Of a stretch of 64,000 nt of DNA, positions 12,390 to 23,750 are shown one piece after another. This stretch comes from Deroplatys truncata (lineage: Eukaryota > Arthropoda > Insecta > Mantodea > Mantidae). The position numbers and the translations under genes were made by a program. Position 1 is the stretch's first letter. Every line of letters begins with the position of its first letter. The stretch covers positions 456,714,321 through 456,778,320 of the forward strand of contig CM060990.1 in assembly GCA_030765065.1 (NCBI GenBank), written 5' to 3'. The notes under the pieces were generated by a model, which searched no databases, was not told the DNA's origin, and saw only the letters and a list, made by a program, of their open reading frames with translations.

Positions 12390-14472
12390 TCTATGCTAAT
12401 GTTTCTCCGTTTAAATAATTTAGATCTGTAAACATCTAAATGTAAATCATTTAAGTGGTTATTTTGTAAATGGATATAAGTTACTCAAGCTCCTATTGAT
12501 ATGTAACTTGTTTTATTTTAAGTCGGCCTAGTTATGTAAATCAGATAAGTTTCCATATCTTGACAAACTCTACACCAGAACTATACTTGTAAATATATAC
12601 TATACATAGTGTGTGTTACTATTTCATTATACATAAAGTAAGTAATTTCTGACGTAATCTACGTTCCTAGAGTTAGAATACCTCTTTCAGATTGGCCACT
12701 CGCATTACAAGATCCACAGATTGAAATGATTTGATATATGTTGTGATATAATAGTAAGATATGTACAGAGTTGTTATGTTGAATAGTAATTGGTCCATGA
12801 TATGGTTTCTAAATTAATCCAATATGGAATAATTCTTAAAATTTCATTAATCCCCATCCTTTGGTGGATTGAGTAAAAACGATTCTCCATATGTCACTTT
12901 GTCTCTTGTTGACTCTATTTTCGTGCTAGTTAAGACTATTCTGATTAGTTCGAGATGTTATAATGTGTCGTCTCTTACGTTTAGTAACTTAGAAATTGGT
13001 ACGTGATAGACATGAAGTATACCTAAGAATAGTTTATAGAGGGTATGTAGAATTATATGATATTGGTAGACGAAATCATGTGAATGTAACACCATTTTTT
13101 TCTCCGGCTTCCCTACTAAGTTTCATGAAACTCGTCTTTACATGGATTTGGACGCAAACTCCTCGAGAGAGACTGAATTAGCTCTGTGTACCGAGAGTCA
13201 CTTAGTTCAAGTTATCCGGTAAATATCTTTCTGTTTTCGTTCTCCACTAAAGAACTTCTTTCCTTTATCACCAGTGCATTGTCCAGGGGGTCTTTAATGG
13301 TTGAAAAAGTAATAAAAAGAAGAGTAACATAAATGTCTGGCTTAAGTTAAGATTATTTTGCCTTATATATACTTACCGCAAACAAAGGTTGCAAATATTT
13401 GTTCCAGAGTCCTTCGGATTAAGTGTATGAGTAATAGATAGAAAGGATGACTTAGATTTTGTTTGTTTTCCTTCTTTCCTCTTGCAAAATAATGATTTTC
13501 TCTCCGTATTAATAGGGATCCACTAAAGAAACCAGTAAATAATATGACGGACATCGCAATCCTTCCGCAATAATCCTGGAATTAAATTACTTATCATCAA
13601 ACCTATAAAAATAAAAAGATACCTTTCCGCGTCTGACCTGCACGATATTTGATTTACTTTGATAGGTTTTTAATAAAGTTTTTCTCCTCTCCATTTTAAT
13701 TGGAGTATAATGAGAAAAATGTGATATTACCAATCTTTAACTATACACGCGTGAGCTTCTATTATACTTACATAGAGACCGGAAAAATTCACAAACGAAA
13801 TTAATACTCGTACTGCACAAACGTGCACTAAAAGCATTTTTACGGTAATAGTAAATGTGTGTGCCAGCTTTAAACTTGCGAATAAAACAGATAATTTTCA
13901 GAACGTCTATGCAAACATAAACTTAATTATGAAGCAGATTGCGTTCCGCGATGCTTCGTACAGCTGTGTGGGTGCCATTATACCCACATTGGAATTGACA
14001 ACACCATTGATAAATACGGTAAAAGTACAACAAACAGACAAAAAGTCACTAGCATTCGGCACCCTGTTCAGGTTGGAATCCTGATCGGCAACATTCACTT
14101 ACTTTCCTTAGTTTCGTAGAGCACTCTACACAGGGTTAAAAATACGGCTTCACAAATTTGCAGCTTCCTCTATTTTTTGTTGTTGCAATTTTTGATAAAA
14201 CATTCAAACATGTAAACAACGGCTATAACTATTGGTATTTTCATTAGTTCGTGGAAGATTCGCCGTATATAGGTTAAAATTGAACACTGTCTCTAGAGCA
14301 ATTTTCCATTTTTGCTAACACCAGTAATATAAAGAATAGAATTTCCACAAATTATCGTTTGATCAAATAGCCAGCAACATATAATATACTTTTACTCTCA
14401 CGTATAAGCGCCTATAATTGTTTTAACTCGAATGAAAGCAGTTGCATTTCAGATGTTTTTTCAGTTATACTC
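12388..14472. other. Unrecognised AT-rich DNA
   Basis: A box-B-like string (GGTTGGAATCC, 14072-14082) occurs near 14.07 kb without a supporting box A. No gene or element boundary was seen. Confidence 0.5.
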
Positions 14473-14865
14473 CTAAATTTTAGTTTTATTTGCGAAGTTT
14501 CGTCTTAGACATTCAAGAATTTCAGCGCAATGTATACACAATTTTTCCGGGTCTATATTTATACTTAATTCTTGGCATGATAGATCATAAAAATTAAGCT
14601 CATTTAGCTCACAAGTTTCAGCACAATTATTTAGCTCATAGTTATACCTATGTTCTACTTTAGATGATATTAGGATGAAATTTGGTAAATACTGATTATT
14701 CATGCTATCTGGCTGAAATATAATCCGATTATACACAATAGCAGTAACGCTTTGTTGAGTTAAAACATCTAGTTTATATGGATATTTAATATTATTGTTA
14801 TTGTTTAAAGGCGTTGCTTTCACAAAATGATCCTCACAATGTTTTTTTAACAAATCTGATAATTT
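14473..14865 (-). CDS. Candidate terminal exon, unknown protein
   Basis: The minus strand is open for about 130 codons ending at a TAG stop at 14473-14475. The frame has no ATG at its 5' limit but begins directly after an acceptor-like AAGTATAG preceded by a T-rich stretch, so it would be the last exon of a gene running leftwards. The predicted product has normal residue diversity: LSDLLKKHCEDHFVKA near the start and a Cys-rich, acidic C-terminal part with DLSCQELSINIDPEKLC and CAEILECLRR. It is one of the longest open stretches outside the mobile elements. I do not recognise the family, and no upstream exon or polyadenylation signal could be confirmed. Confidence 0.35.
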   Translation of the reverse strand, partial: KLSDLLKKHCEDHFVKATPLNNNNNIKYPYKLDVLTQQSVTAIVYNRIIFQPDSMNNQYLPNFILISSKVEHRYNYELNNCAETCELNELNFYDLSCQELSINIDPEKLCIHCAEILECLRRNFANKTKI

Positions 14866-15230
14866 CTATACTTAATAGATGTGTAAAAATAATTGTCACA
14901 TTAAATGTTTGAACCTTTAAATATCTTAGAAAAATATATTATTATACACCCAATAAATAACTAATTTTTAAATTTTTTCTGAACTTTGATATGTTTTTCA
15001 GAGACTAATATATTTTTAACAAATGGTAAGAAATGTGCGTAGTATGGGATATTCTTAACGCAGAATGCTGCAATGGAGGGAGAGGGGAAGTGGAGGAGGG
15101 GGACATCCTATCGAAAGAAGTGTTTAAGGTTTAGTCTGAATGGTATATGCGCTTGTCACATAGATGGGGGAGTATTGCATATTAGCTCTCAAATTCAATA
15201 AGGGTTTCAGGTTGATCTCACAAATTATAA

Positions 15231-15232
<2 letters not shown>
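14866..15232. other. Unrecognised AT-rich DNA
   Basis: Contains a short purine-rich patch near 15073-15105. Nothing else is supported. Confidence 0.5.

Positions 15233-15298
<66 letters not shown>
15233..15298 (+). repeat. Compound (AT)n(GT)n microsatellite
   Basis: About 21 AT units followed by 12 GT units. Confidence 0.98.
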
Positions 15299-15540
15299 CT
15301 TTATCTTTAGTAGTATACGATAGATTATATTAAGCTTTCATAGTCGCTATGGCTAAGAATATGGTAAATAAAGAACACAATTCCGAATAAAATATTGTAG
15401 GTATAATAAAATGTATATGAATACAAGTAATTTAAAATTAGAAATATCTACCTTCTAGTTTCATTTTACAAATACAGTAATAAACGGTCACGTTTATTTC
15501 CATCGGTTAGTCATTATGGATATATGAGTTCTCCACTTTT

Positions 15541-15710
15541 CGACCGAGCATGACGATTCCACGTAACGTGATGGTTCGCATTCGGCAGATTCCGGGTTCG
15601 ATTCCCGTCGTGCCAGCCAATCTGACCAAGTGGTTTCTCGTGCTTTCCCCGCATCGGTAGGCGAATACTGAGGTAGTTCCCCTTCTACCATAAACTTCCT
15701 GTCAATAATT
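15541..15710 (+). mobile_element. tRNA-derived SINE with conserved central block
   Basis: A strong RNA polymerase III B box, GGGTTCGATTCCC, lies at 15594-15606 and is followed by GTCGTGCCAG as in a tRNA acceptor side. The A box is degenerate. From about 15629 comes TGGTTTCTCGTGCTTTCCCC and then GGTAGGCGAATACTGAGGTAGTTCC, which resembles the central block I know from insect SINEs (TGGTTTTCCGAGGTTTTCCCC, GGCGAATGCCGGGTAATTC). The 3' end grades into a GC-richer stretch, and no target duplication was located. Confidence 0.6.
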
Positions 15711-16190
15711 TCCTGTCCCCATTATTTCCTTTCATATTTTTCACCTCATCTGTTTCAGAGATGTAGGACCAGGTAACGGCGGTTAATGTGTTGTGGCAGG
15801 ACGGTGGAATTTGCACTCTGGAAATATTTTCTCCCTGGCGTTTGGCTGGACTGCTGGGACCCTGTTCCTTCCTGGGTGAGTCTCGTCTATACTTGAGAGC
15901 ACCAGATTATGAGTGGATATTGCTGGGCTAGCCATCATCAGGATTGGTGTCTTTTTGGAATCATTAAGGACCCCGTCCTTGCTAGCGCACATCGTCGTCC
16001 GGATCTGGATGCCACTCCATTCTCCCCTTCATCCCTTCCTCCCAAATGTCACATTGGAAGCTCAAAGGGCCCACTATAGACTAGGTGCGGTGCTGTGCTC
16101 CAGTTACTGGAGGCTCCTCCGTTTGACTACCCCTAACCCCTAACTGTCCACTTTCCGAAATTAGGCTACATAGGGCCAGTGTGAAAAAAC
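15711..16190. other. GC-richer unrecognised repeat-like segment
   Basis: Base composition is clearly above its surroundings and ends near 16150 in a CCCCTAACCCCTAACTG string. It may be the tail of the preceding SINE composite or a separate repeat; no coding motif was recognised. Confidence 0.35.
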
Positions 16191-16469
16191 AGTTCCCACA
16201 AAGATTTATGTCATTTATTAAATAATATGTACCTTGCATTAAGAATCATATAAATAGAAGCAATAAATCGGATTAATGTTTGTAGTTTGTAACCAGAATT
16301 AGCATCTTTTTCCTCATGAGAAGGGCCTATGTCCTATTGCTTCCACATACTTGCGGTTTTTTGCTTCTTGGGCATAAACAGCACAGAACCTTGCACAAAA
16401 GTATTCGGATCGTGAGTATTCGGCATCGATCTTAAATTCACGTGTTCTCCCGGCTCACAAGTTTCAGCC

Positions 16470-17000
16470 CAATTCCGCAAGCAGCAAAAAGGCCGAAAAC
16501 GTCAACTTCACCACCACTTATTTACATGGGTTGGAGCAAGTTCGCCACATTTTGAAAGACTGTCAAGCCATATTATTATCACACCCCTCCTATTCGAGCC
16601 TTATTGCAGCAACACCACGCATGTCGTTTAAAACACCAACGCAACTACAAAACATTCTTCGTTGCAATTTAAGCGTGACTGCAAAGCCGCGATTGTCTCC
16701 TGGTTTCTACCCCTGTCATCGCCCTAAATGTAAAACTTGTACCATCATTACTGCGTTTCAAAACTACACCAGCGCTATTCTCAACCAGATATTTATTGTT
16801 CGCTTCTTTGCAAATCGTGTTTCAAAACATGCTGTGCACATGTTTACATGTTAAAATGTAAACATTGTGATGATTTTATATAATTTTAACATCTGGATCT
16901 ATTTCCCTCAAAATGAATAACCATAGACGTTCTTTTAGGACTTAAATCACCTGTGCCAGTCGCACAGCAAGTGAACGTGCTCAGCCCTTTATTTGATTAC
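16470..17000 (+). pseudogene. Penelope-like element fragment (linker and GIY-YIG region)
   Basis: The open frame at 16531-16851 contains RHILKDCQAIL, then FKTPTQLQNILRCNL, then GFYPCHRPKCKTCTII. This matches the region between the reverse transcriptase and the GIY-YIG endonuclease of Penelope-like elements (R-x-P-x-N-L-x-x-x-L, then P-C-x-x-x-x-C-K-T-C). One frame further on, MLKCKHCDDFI is the usual entry to GIY-YIG (Y-L-x-x-C-x-x-C-x-x-x-Y-I-G). After a gap, KMNNHRRSFR and SPVPVAQQVN resemble the later R-x-x-x-H-R and P-V-A-x-H part of that domain. The copy is 5'-truncated, lacks the reverse transcriptase and is frameshifted. Upstream, 16191-16469 is unrecognised. Confidence 0.7.
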
Positions 17001-17111
17001 GCTTTTAGTTTAATATGCATAGATGCACTATCCCTTTTACTCCTGATAGTTCCCTCTGGGACAGGTAAAGGGGGCTATAAAATTATACAAAGCTCCTACT
17101 CATTCAGGCCT

Positions 17112-17245
17112 TAATTTAACACTCTAATTGTACACTAAGTGCTTGAAATTCCTTCATATTCCACTGATTTTCCTTTAAATTTACCGTGTGTTCCTTAAGC
17201 TGGGCCGCAAGATGTCTTGTTTCTCCGATCGAATTTATTGCGCTA
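17112..17245 (-). pseudogene. Second Penelope-like GIY-YIG fragment, opposite strand
   Basis: The minus strand reads NSIGETRHLAAQLKEHTVNL from about 17240 leftwards, open for about 43 codons to a TAA. The I-G-E-T then R-x-L-x-x-x-L-K-E-H spacing is that of Penelope-type GIY-YIG endonucleases, where the catalytic Arg and the H-x-x-x-x-x box follow the Y-I-G-E-T turn. It lies about 110 bp from the plus-strand fragment and faces it. Inverted and partial tandem copies are usual for Penelope insertions, so both may stem from one event. Confidence 0.45.
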
Positions 17246-17499
17246 CGTTTGTACAACCTAGTATGTTCCATAGCCGATCAATAGTGTTCCTTATGCGGCC
17301 ATAATTAACCAGTGCAGTCGACCGTCAAGTGTGTTTTCAATCTTTCAATCTCCTGTGAAGAGGTAAACCCGATATAATGAACGTTTTTACTATATCTCTT
17401 CGCGTGTTTTTATCTTTCACTCAGAACTATCTTGTTCTGTCACCACTATATCTCTTCTTGAGTTTTATTTACTGATCATCCATACAAGTAATACATATA

Positions 17500-18352
17500 C
17501 AGGTGCTTAAGAAAAAGTATTCCATATTTTGAGAGGTGATAGTATGGATCAAACAAGAAAAAAATTATCCTGAAAACATGAGCTCTAAAATACATCCTTA
17601 AGAGCTATGAACACTTGTTCATCTTCGCTACTTTGAAACATCTCTTCTACTGCAAACTCTTTGCTATTACGTATGATCTACAGAAGGCAGTCAACAAATG
17701 AGGATACACTACTCTGTTACTGTAAAACAGCATAGCTTCTAATGTAATCTGCTTGCGATTACATACGACCTGTACTTGTGAACCATCACTAAAGGAGGTG
17801 CTCAATATGGTGCCCATTTATAGTAAGGCATGCTTCTGTCCGACATCTTAGGGAATCACGCACTCTCACCACACCTGGTTGGTCACGGATGCTCTGGCAG
17901 GCATTGATGATACTTTCCTGTAGTATTTGTACATCATTAATGGGGGTTGCATACACGAAAGATTTAAAGATAAAACTGGAATGTAAAAGCACTTCACAAA
18001 CTTATCAAAACACAAACTGATCGCATTAGAACTAATAAGAATATGCGTTGCGCTTACCCAGAATTGTGAATACGGTTTACAGTAACAACCTAACAGAAGT
18101 TGATTGCATGCTGTATCCATGGACAGTAACAGAGTAATGTGTCCTGATTTGTTCACTGTCAGATGTAGGTCCTACGTAGGTAATAGCAAAGAACTTGCAG
18201 TAGGAGAGATGTTTCACAGTAGCGAAGATTAATAAGTGCTCATAGCTTTTAAGGTAGGTATGCATTTTAGAGCCGATGTTTACTGGTCTTTTTTTATTGT
18301 TTGGTCCATACTACCACCTCTCATAATATGGAATACCTTTTTTAACACCTGG
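17500..18352. mobile_element. Deleted mariner/IS630-type transposon with long inverted arms
   Basis: The left arm (17500 to about 17740) and the reverse complement of the right arm (about 18100 to 18352) align throughout. Shared strings include GTATTCCATATT, GAGAGGTG, TAGTATGGA, AGCTATGA, CACTT and CTTCGCTACT, and the shared block ends in ACTCTGTTACTG. The ends read CAGGTGCTTAAG on the left and, reversed, CCAGGTGTTAAA on the right. TA dinucleotides flank both (17498-17499 and 18353-18354), the target duplication of this superfamily. Between the arms only the C-terminal end of a transposase gene survives, so it is a non-autonomous deletion derivative that could fold into a long hairpin. Confidence 0.8.
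17789..17985 (-). pseudogene. Transposase C-terminus inside the inverted-arm element
   Basis: The minus strand reads FVYATPINDVQILQESI, NACQSIRDQPGVVRVRD, then CLTINGHHIEHLL and a stop. This matches the C-terminus of arthropod DDE transposases of the IS630/mariner type: V-Y-x-T-x-P, a helix ending in I-x-x-x-P-G-x-x-x-R-x-x-x, and a final G-G-H-F-E-H-L-L-like signature. All three catalytic residues lie upstream and are missing. The related ending at 6.88 kb belongs to a different family, judged by the flanking sequence. Confidence 0.7.
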
Positions 18353-18444
18353 TATATACCTATAGAGCTCCCATGCATAACGTTTTAAGTAGGTAACAAT
18401 TAAGGATGGTCTAAAGTAAGGTGACGGTAACTTTGTAACTCTTA

Positions 18445-18445
<1 letters not shown>

Positions 18446-18512
<67 letters not shown>
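18446..18512 (+). repeat. (ATT)n microsatellite
   Basis: About 22 uninterrupted ATT units. Confidence 0.98.
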
Positions 18513-18513
<1 letters not shown>

Positions 18514-19171
18514 GAAACTAACGAGGACAGAAAGAACAAGCTGTTCAATAATGGATGAAAAAGTCATGGGGACGGTAAATGCATCCACTGCGTGTGCGTA
18601 GTCCTACTAGGAATCTCTCAATATTAACATTGGAAACCGTTAAACAATTATCTCACATAGTATTGTACTGGTCATCGAGTTAGCAGAGTACCTCATCTGA
18701 CTGCAGATACCAACTAAGTTTCTTGCACCTAATGTATTTATAAGTGCTTGCGGCCAATTAGCCATCTCCTTTTCAATCTCCCAGATTACCTTATTCATGA
18801 AATCTAAAATAAGTAAAACTATGAAGTTCACTTCAGTGAAGTTAATTAGACAAAACGTTAATTATGGGAAAAGAAAATATGTTGATTAATATTGTATCTG
18901 CAATACAGAAAGTATTCAGTGATGTCATTATTTTAAAACTTACGTTATAAGAATTTGTATGATTTATCTAGTTACCAAGTTTTTCCAGCATTATTCAATC
19001 TGTTATAATGTACAAGATGCTTCTTTGTAGTGACAGATAACTACAAACAAATACCTGAATATGTTAACTGTTCCTTGTAACCGTTTATGCTATGCAAATA
19101 TGACAGGAGTTATAACCCTTACAGGCACATAAAGATTTCTAACACCCCTAATGCTGCACGATAGCTCAGGA
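18513..19171. other. Unrecognised AT-rich DNA
   Basis: No coding or repeat boundary could be supported. Confidence 0.5.
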
Positions 19172-19860
19172 GACAGTACGTTCTGCGTAGCTAAATATAA
19201 AATGTTAACCATTATAATGTGAAAGTAAATATTAGTAACAGTAGGAATAATATTATTAAATAGGTCTGGGAAATGAATATTACTTGTAAAGATGAATGTG
19301 GATTGAAGAAACAGTGCAAGCAGCAGGCAGGAAACGGGATTGGTTATTCCCCATTGTAGCCGAGTAAAGGCAGAAGACGGTTTTGTTCATGTACCGTTAG
19401 GTCGCCTGAAAAACAGGTGCTAGAAAACGAAATTCAGTGCTCTGATAGCTGCAGGCATACGAGCTCATGTGGAAAATTAAAGTAAACAACCAATAGCAAA
19501 GAAGGTAGAAATCACGTGATAGCGAAGTGGAGGGATAGAAAAATTCGAAATAAAGAAACAGAAGCGTTTTGAAAAACAGTGGTTCGTGGTATATCCTTGG
19601 AGGTTAATCTAAAAACCAATGCGAGTGTCGGCAGGTAGGCGTAACAGTATGAAGTACAGCAGTAAAAAACTGCGTGTGTGCAGCGAGGTTCTATCAGGGA
19701 TCAGATTTTAAAAAGGTGACGGGAAATAAACGGACAGGAAAACGAACGAGTCGTATTACCCTAGATCCAAGATCCATGCGAGAAGCTGAGCTAGAATCGA
19801 CTCCGGGACTATTCCTGAAAATCCCTTGCCACCAAATTGGCGCACATCACCTTCTACGCC
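19172..19860. repeat. 0.6-0.7 kb interspersed repeat, copy 1
   Basis: It aligns along its length with 30,431-31,018 and with 38,877-39,454 plus 40,209-40,320. Shared landmarks in order are GTACGTTCTGCGTAGCTA, AGTAACAGTAGGAATA, CAGGCAGGAAACGGG, GTACCGTTAGGTCGCCTG, TGATAGCTGCAGGCATACGA, GAAATCACGTGATAGCGAA and GAAGTACAGCAGTAAA. The right-hand 110 bp (from 19753) contains ATCCAAGATCCATGC and, read on the minus strand, a B-box-like GAGTCGATTCT, so the family may run leftwards from a tRNA-like head. No coding frame is present. This is the most complete copy; after it a younger SINE is inserted. Confidence 0.85.
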
Positions 19861-19932
19861 GCATACCCTCACACTCAGTAGTACTGAGTAGTAGTCAAGC
19901 ATTAGGAGCACCTTTCACTGTCCCAACTCAAG

Positions 19933-20134
19933 CCGGCCCTCGTAGCCGTGGTCGCTGGAGTGGTCGCTCCGGCGCTCCGCCAAGCTGAGGGTCGCGGGTT
20001 CGAGTCCCGCCTCGGGCATGGGTGTTTGTTTGTGTGTGTGTGTGTGTTGTGGAAATAAGCGCTATAAAACAGAAAAACACAGTAGTATAATCTGGGAACG
20101 ACAAAGGAACTTAAAAAAAAAAAAAAAAAAAAAA
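19933..20134 (+). mobile_element. Young tRNA-derived SINE with poly(A) and target duplication
   Basis: The head contains an A-box-like TGGTCGCTGGAGTGG (about 19949-19963) and a perfect B box GGTTCGAGTCC at 19997-20007, followed by CGCCTCGGGC as in a tRNA 3' half. A (TG)n stretch and a short unique body lead to 24 A residues (20113-20136). The 8-bp string AACTCAAG precedes the element (19925-19932) and recurs at the end of the A run (20135-20142), the expected duplication of LINE-driven insertion. The unbroken A run suggests recent insertion. RNA polymerase III would transcribe it from the internal boxes. Confidence 0.8.
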
Positions 20135-20142
20135 AACTCAAG

Positions 20143-22499
20143 TGGATAGATCTGATCCGAATAGATGAGTCAAGAAAACGTCCTTGACAAAAGCAGTGGC
20201 TGCATAAATAGTTAGGCCACAATAGTGTCCATGTCATAGATAACAGTGCGCAATGTAACTGTGTGGGATTATTATTAATACACGGAACATTCATTACCAC
20301 CGATATTTTGAACATTAGAAACGAGATCAAAAATTAAATGCTCCTTCTAAATAAAATTGCACTCTTCTTAAGAAATCCTCTTTTTCTAAATAACTTCATT
20401 TAAAATTATTGTTTAAAAATAAAATAGTGGAGATAGCAAAGAATGTATCTTCGCCACTGTTCTTATATAGTCTACTTATATTAGGCTTCTCGTCTTCCTT
20501 CCGTAAGTGCATTATAAGGCGACGTAAGGTGCGGCAAACTTAATTATTTTTATGCTCAAGTAATTTCTACAGACTAAACTGATATAATAACTAATTCACA
20601 GCGTGTTCAAACATAAGACTGCAACCGGTGTAACTTCGAACCAGGAGAAAGACCAGAAGGCCAGATGAGCAACCACGCTAAACTTAGCGTAACCAGAGCG
20701 GCATTTCCCGGCACCGCCACAACTATGAAAAAAAGTTCTTAACTGACTCATCTAAGAGGCCATCGTTTTTTCAACTTTTAGTTTTCATTTCTAAATACCC
20801 CGGGCGCTCTCATTACTCACCTGTGTAATTTCTTTCCTTATGCGTCATTATTGATATTTCTGTGATTTGTATTGCCCTCTTGTTTAAGTTATAGGAATTC
20901 CCATCTCTGCAGTTAAATATTTGCCGCTGTATCTGTGAATAGTCCAGGATATCACACACTAAACTATTTGATCCGGACGCCTCATTGGAAGGTGTCTGCA
21001 TTAAGCATTTAACATTTCCAGACTATTTCATGGAATTTGGCTGACTAGGTTAATTTAATCCTGAGCTTGAGTGTGTGCTAGTCAATAAAATACGCTTCAA
21101 GTATTTCATAGGCCTTTCGATACCATTGAACTCGCAGCATTTGCAGTTATGGGTAATGTAGCGGCAACCACGGCAGCATGATATGAAATGGAAATTATAA
21201 AACCATACTTAACACGTACAATAAATCTTAACTGTATCGGAAATATTGCATAACATTTATTTACATACCTCAAAAATGAGACTGTTTCAAATAAAATAAA
21301 AGAGAATCAAGACAAAAGCCTTTCCTGTCAGGATATGATTAGAGAACACTAACATAAACCCGATTATCAAATCCATTACCGGCATAAAATATTGGTTCAT
21401 AAGAATAAAAGCATGGACAATATAGTATACACCTATTTCTATTTGTGAAGCTTTTCTTTTTCTTTTTTTTAGAATAAAAACATTAATACACGTACTTACT
21501 TAGAAATATGTGCGTGCTCACGTCATGAACACAAAGAGCATTATATTAAAGCATTTCTTTTGAAATGTACTCAGTGCTCAACGTGTTATTTACGTACTAT
21601 TATGTCTAATGCTAACTGCAAACTGCAGCTAGTTATGACCTTATGAGAATGTACAGTTATCACTTCAGAGTAAAAAGTTATCCATATACTGAAATTCTAG
21701 AAAGGATTGCACTGAATTCACATCCAGCGTATCACAAGTTGTGATTTTCCAATCCTCAATACTGTCACTACTTACGTTGCTCACATTTCTCGCAACTCCC
21801 ACATACGCATAAATTATTTACGTTTATTCTCCGCATATGGCTTCAATTTTTGTCTTAATTTCTTGAAAAACTTTGAATTTGTTCTTCTTTAGTTAGGATT
21901 TGTTAAACATAAGGTATAAACTGATCATTGTTGTAGACTTTATTCATAGGACAGAATACATGTTGCATTAAAGTGTAGGAATACAAAGCAAACCCTAAGC
22001 AGATGAGCAACACGACAAACTCAGCACGTTGTGATCAAAGAGCTTGGCATGACCAGCGCTTATAGTCACATTTATATGAAGATGAATTTAAGAAAGTACA
22101 AAGTCGCATGAGTAAGAGTATTTATATTGTAATGTGTTATCATGGAGCTGACAAAGTCTATATAATTATAAATATAAGATTTTAGAAGGCATTATGATAT
22201 TTTTATGTGTCTTATTGTTTCAGTTCCTTAAACTTAACATAACTTTTTATGCACAAGACATCTGCCGTAACCATGATGATTACATAAGTACCACAGAATG
22301 CAACAGATAGAAGACGACAGGAATAAAACTATCTTAAACACACTGCCGATGGGTGATGCGAGAGAACAGCAGCAAGGACCATGCGTATTTGAGTGACCAT
22401 GGAAGACATATAGGGGGGAAATCGGGTATTTCTGACAGAACGCCTTATTCTCACTAGGACTTCAACACGGACGCAACCGAATCTAACCGGAGATCACCT
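20143..22499. other. Mostly unrecognised AT-rich DNA
   Basis: Apart from the minus-strand tRNA-like block at 20.6 kb, no gene, repeat boundary or transposon motif was recognised. Confidence 0.5.
20615..20712 (-). mobile_element. Degenerate SINE head (tRNA-like)
   Basis: On the minus strand an A-box-like TGGTTGCTCATCTGG (20675-20661) is followed after a tRNA-like distance by GGTTCGAAG (20642-20634), a B-box start. The stem pairing expected of a functional tRNA is not evident, so I call it a SINE or tRNA pseudogene head. No tail or target duplication was located. Confidence 0.4.
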
Positions 22500-23750
22500 T
22501 CGGGAAGCGACTTTCTAAACAGTCAACCAATCAGAGACTTAGTGCGCAGGACCCGTCCAATATAAAAAGAACGACCACTTCAGCGACTCCACAGCAAATT
22601 ATGATTAACGCCAAATCCAATTGAATGAGTATTCTTCAGTGTCCTACGCCTCTTACATGTCCTTAGTCTCGGTAATCGCAATCACCTCTACAGCCAGCTT
22701 CTCAAGCCGGTGCCGAAGCTCATAGCCTAGAATTGTAGCACGTATTTCTATTTAGCCCCTTCAAGCGCAGTTCTCCTATTTATCGCCTCTGCAGCTCTCC
22801 AGCGCCTTTCCCCGGACCAGTGAAAAATAATACTGCGACTTGCTATGGCCATTTCAGTGACATGATGCGCGTGGTTCATGGCCAAATACAATCGCTACTT
22901 GCACAGGAAGTAACTCGACTCCATTGACCATTTCATGCCCTTGCATCATCTTCAAATACACATCATCCTCGACCATAAGCATCACATAACGACTTAAGTC
23001 ATTGTACTGTCATTCACATGAAAAACTCTGAAGACTGAAGCCGCCTTCAGGGCTGTGGGGAGTCCTCTCTCCCCGCCAACTGCACCGAGTATTAGCTGCC
23101 CCGTGGGTGTCGGTTCTGCGCTTCGTGCAGTGGGATCGACAATTTGGAGGATCAGATATTCTAGCCGTCGTACCCTCACCGAGGTCGGCCACAGGAGCTA
23201 AATGAATAAACCAAAACTACCACATCGGCCTCCAACCTGGTATACAATAAGCTAAACTCTACCACTGCGTGCCATCCGAAGGTTACGTCTGCCTCCAGCC
23301 AGAAACCACCACGTCTATCAACGCCACATGCCTGAAAGTGGCCTCCACGCCTATCTTCAGATCTTAATTAAGGTATTGCATGGAAATTTTCAGCTTCTGG
23401 AATGGCAAGTACCTCCACATCCTGGAGAGGAATCTATTCTCCCATAACAGCACGATCATATAAATAGCAAGGCACCTGACATGTTAACACTACCCAACGA
23501 ATGGCGACCCAGTATGCAATTCACAGCATATTTAAAGGAAGCTGGACTACTTAGAGGGATCTTCTAGTAACGCGTCACACGGACCAAGACTAAAATAAGG
23601 AAAAGCCAGGTTATTCTACTTAAGCCTTCAAAGAAAAATACTACCTATTGTAGCGGGCATCACAGAATACACCTATAACCTTCGTCGCTCAGACACCGAC
23701 AGCAAGAAGGGAATCAGAAGCAACAAATACAACAGATAAATTAATTCTAC
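22500..23750. promoter_or_regulatory. GC-richer patch with CCAAT and TATA-like boxes, possible old LTR
   Basis: At 22,526 AACCAATCAGAGAC and at 22,561 TATAAAAAGA are spaced as in an RNA polymerase II promoter, with a CACTTCAGCGACTCC start-like string about 15 bp further on. The following 1.1 kb is richer in C and G than its surroundings and has stretches open for 30-60 codons in shifting frames, which suggests a decayed coding or LTR-leader sequence. I find no protein motif, no primer-binding site and no matching second LTR, so the assignment is tentative. Confidence 0.3.

Noticed and set aside
12170-12418. 82-codon frame on plus strand
   Set aside because: Most of it is the (AAT)n microsatellite read as poly-asparagine.
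15711-16190. Coding exon in the GC-richer segment
   Set aside because: The 76-codon frame has no motif and continues directly from a SINE; composition alone is not enough.
20183-20330. 142-codon minus-strand frame covering the SINE at 19.9 kb
   Set aside because: It reads through the poly(A) as poly-phenylalanine and the tRNA-like head; a by-product of the SINE.
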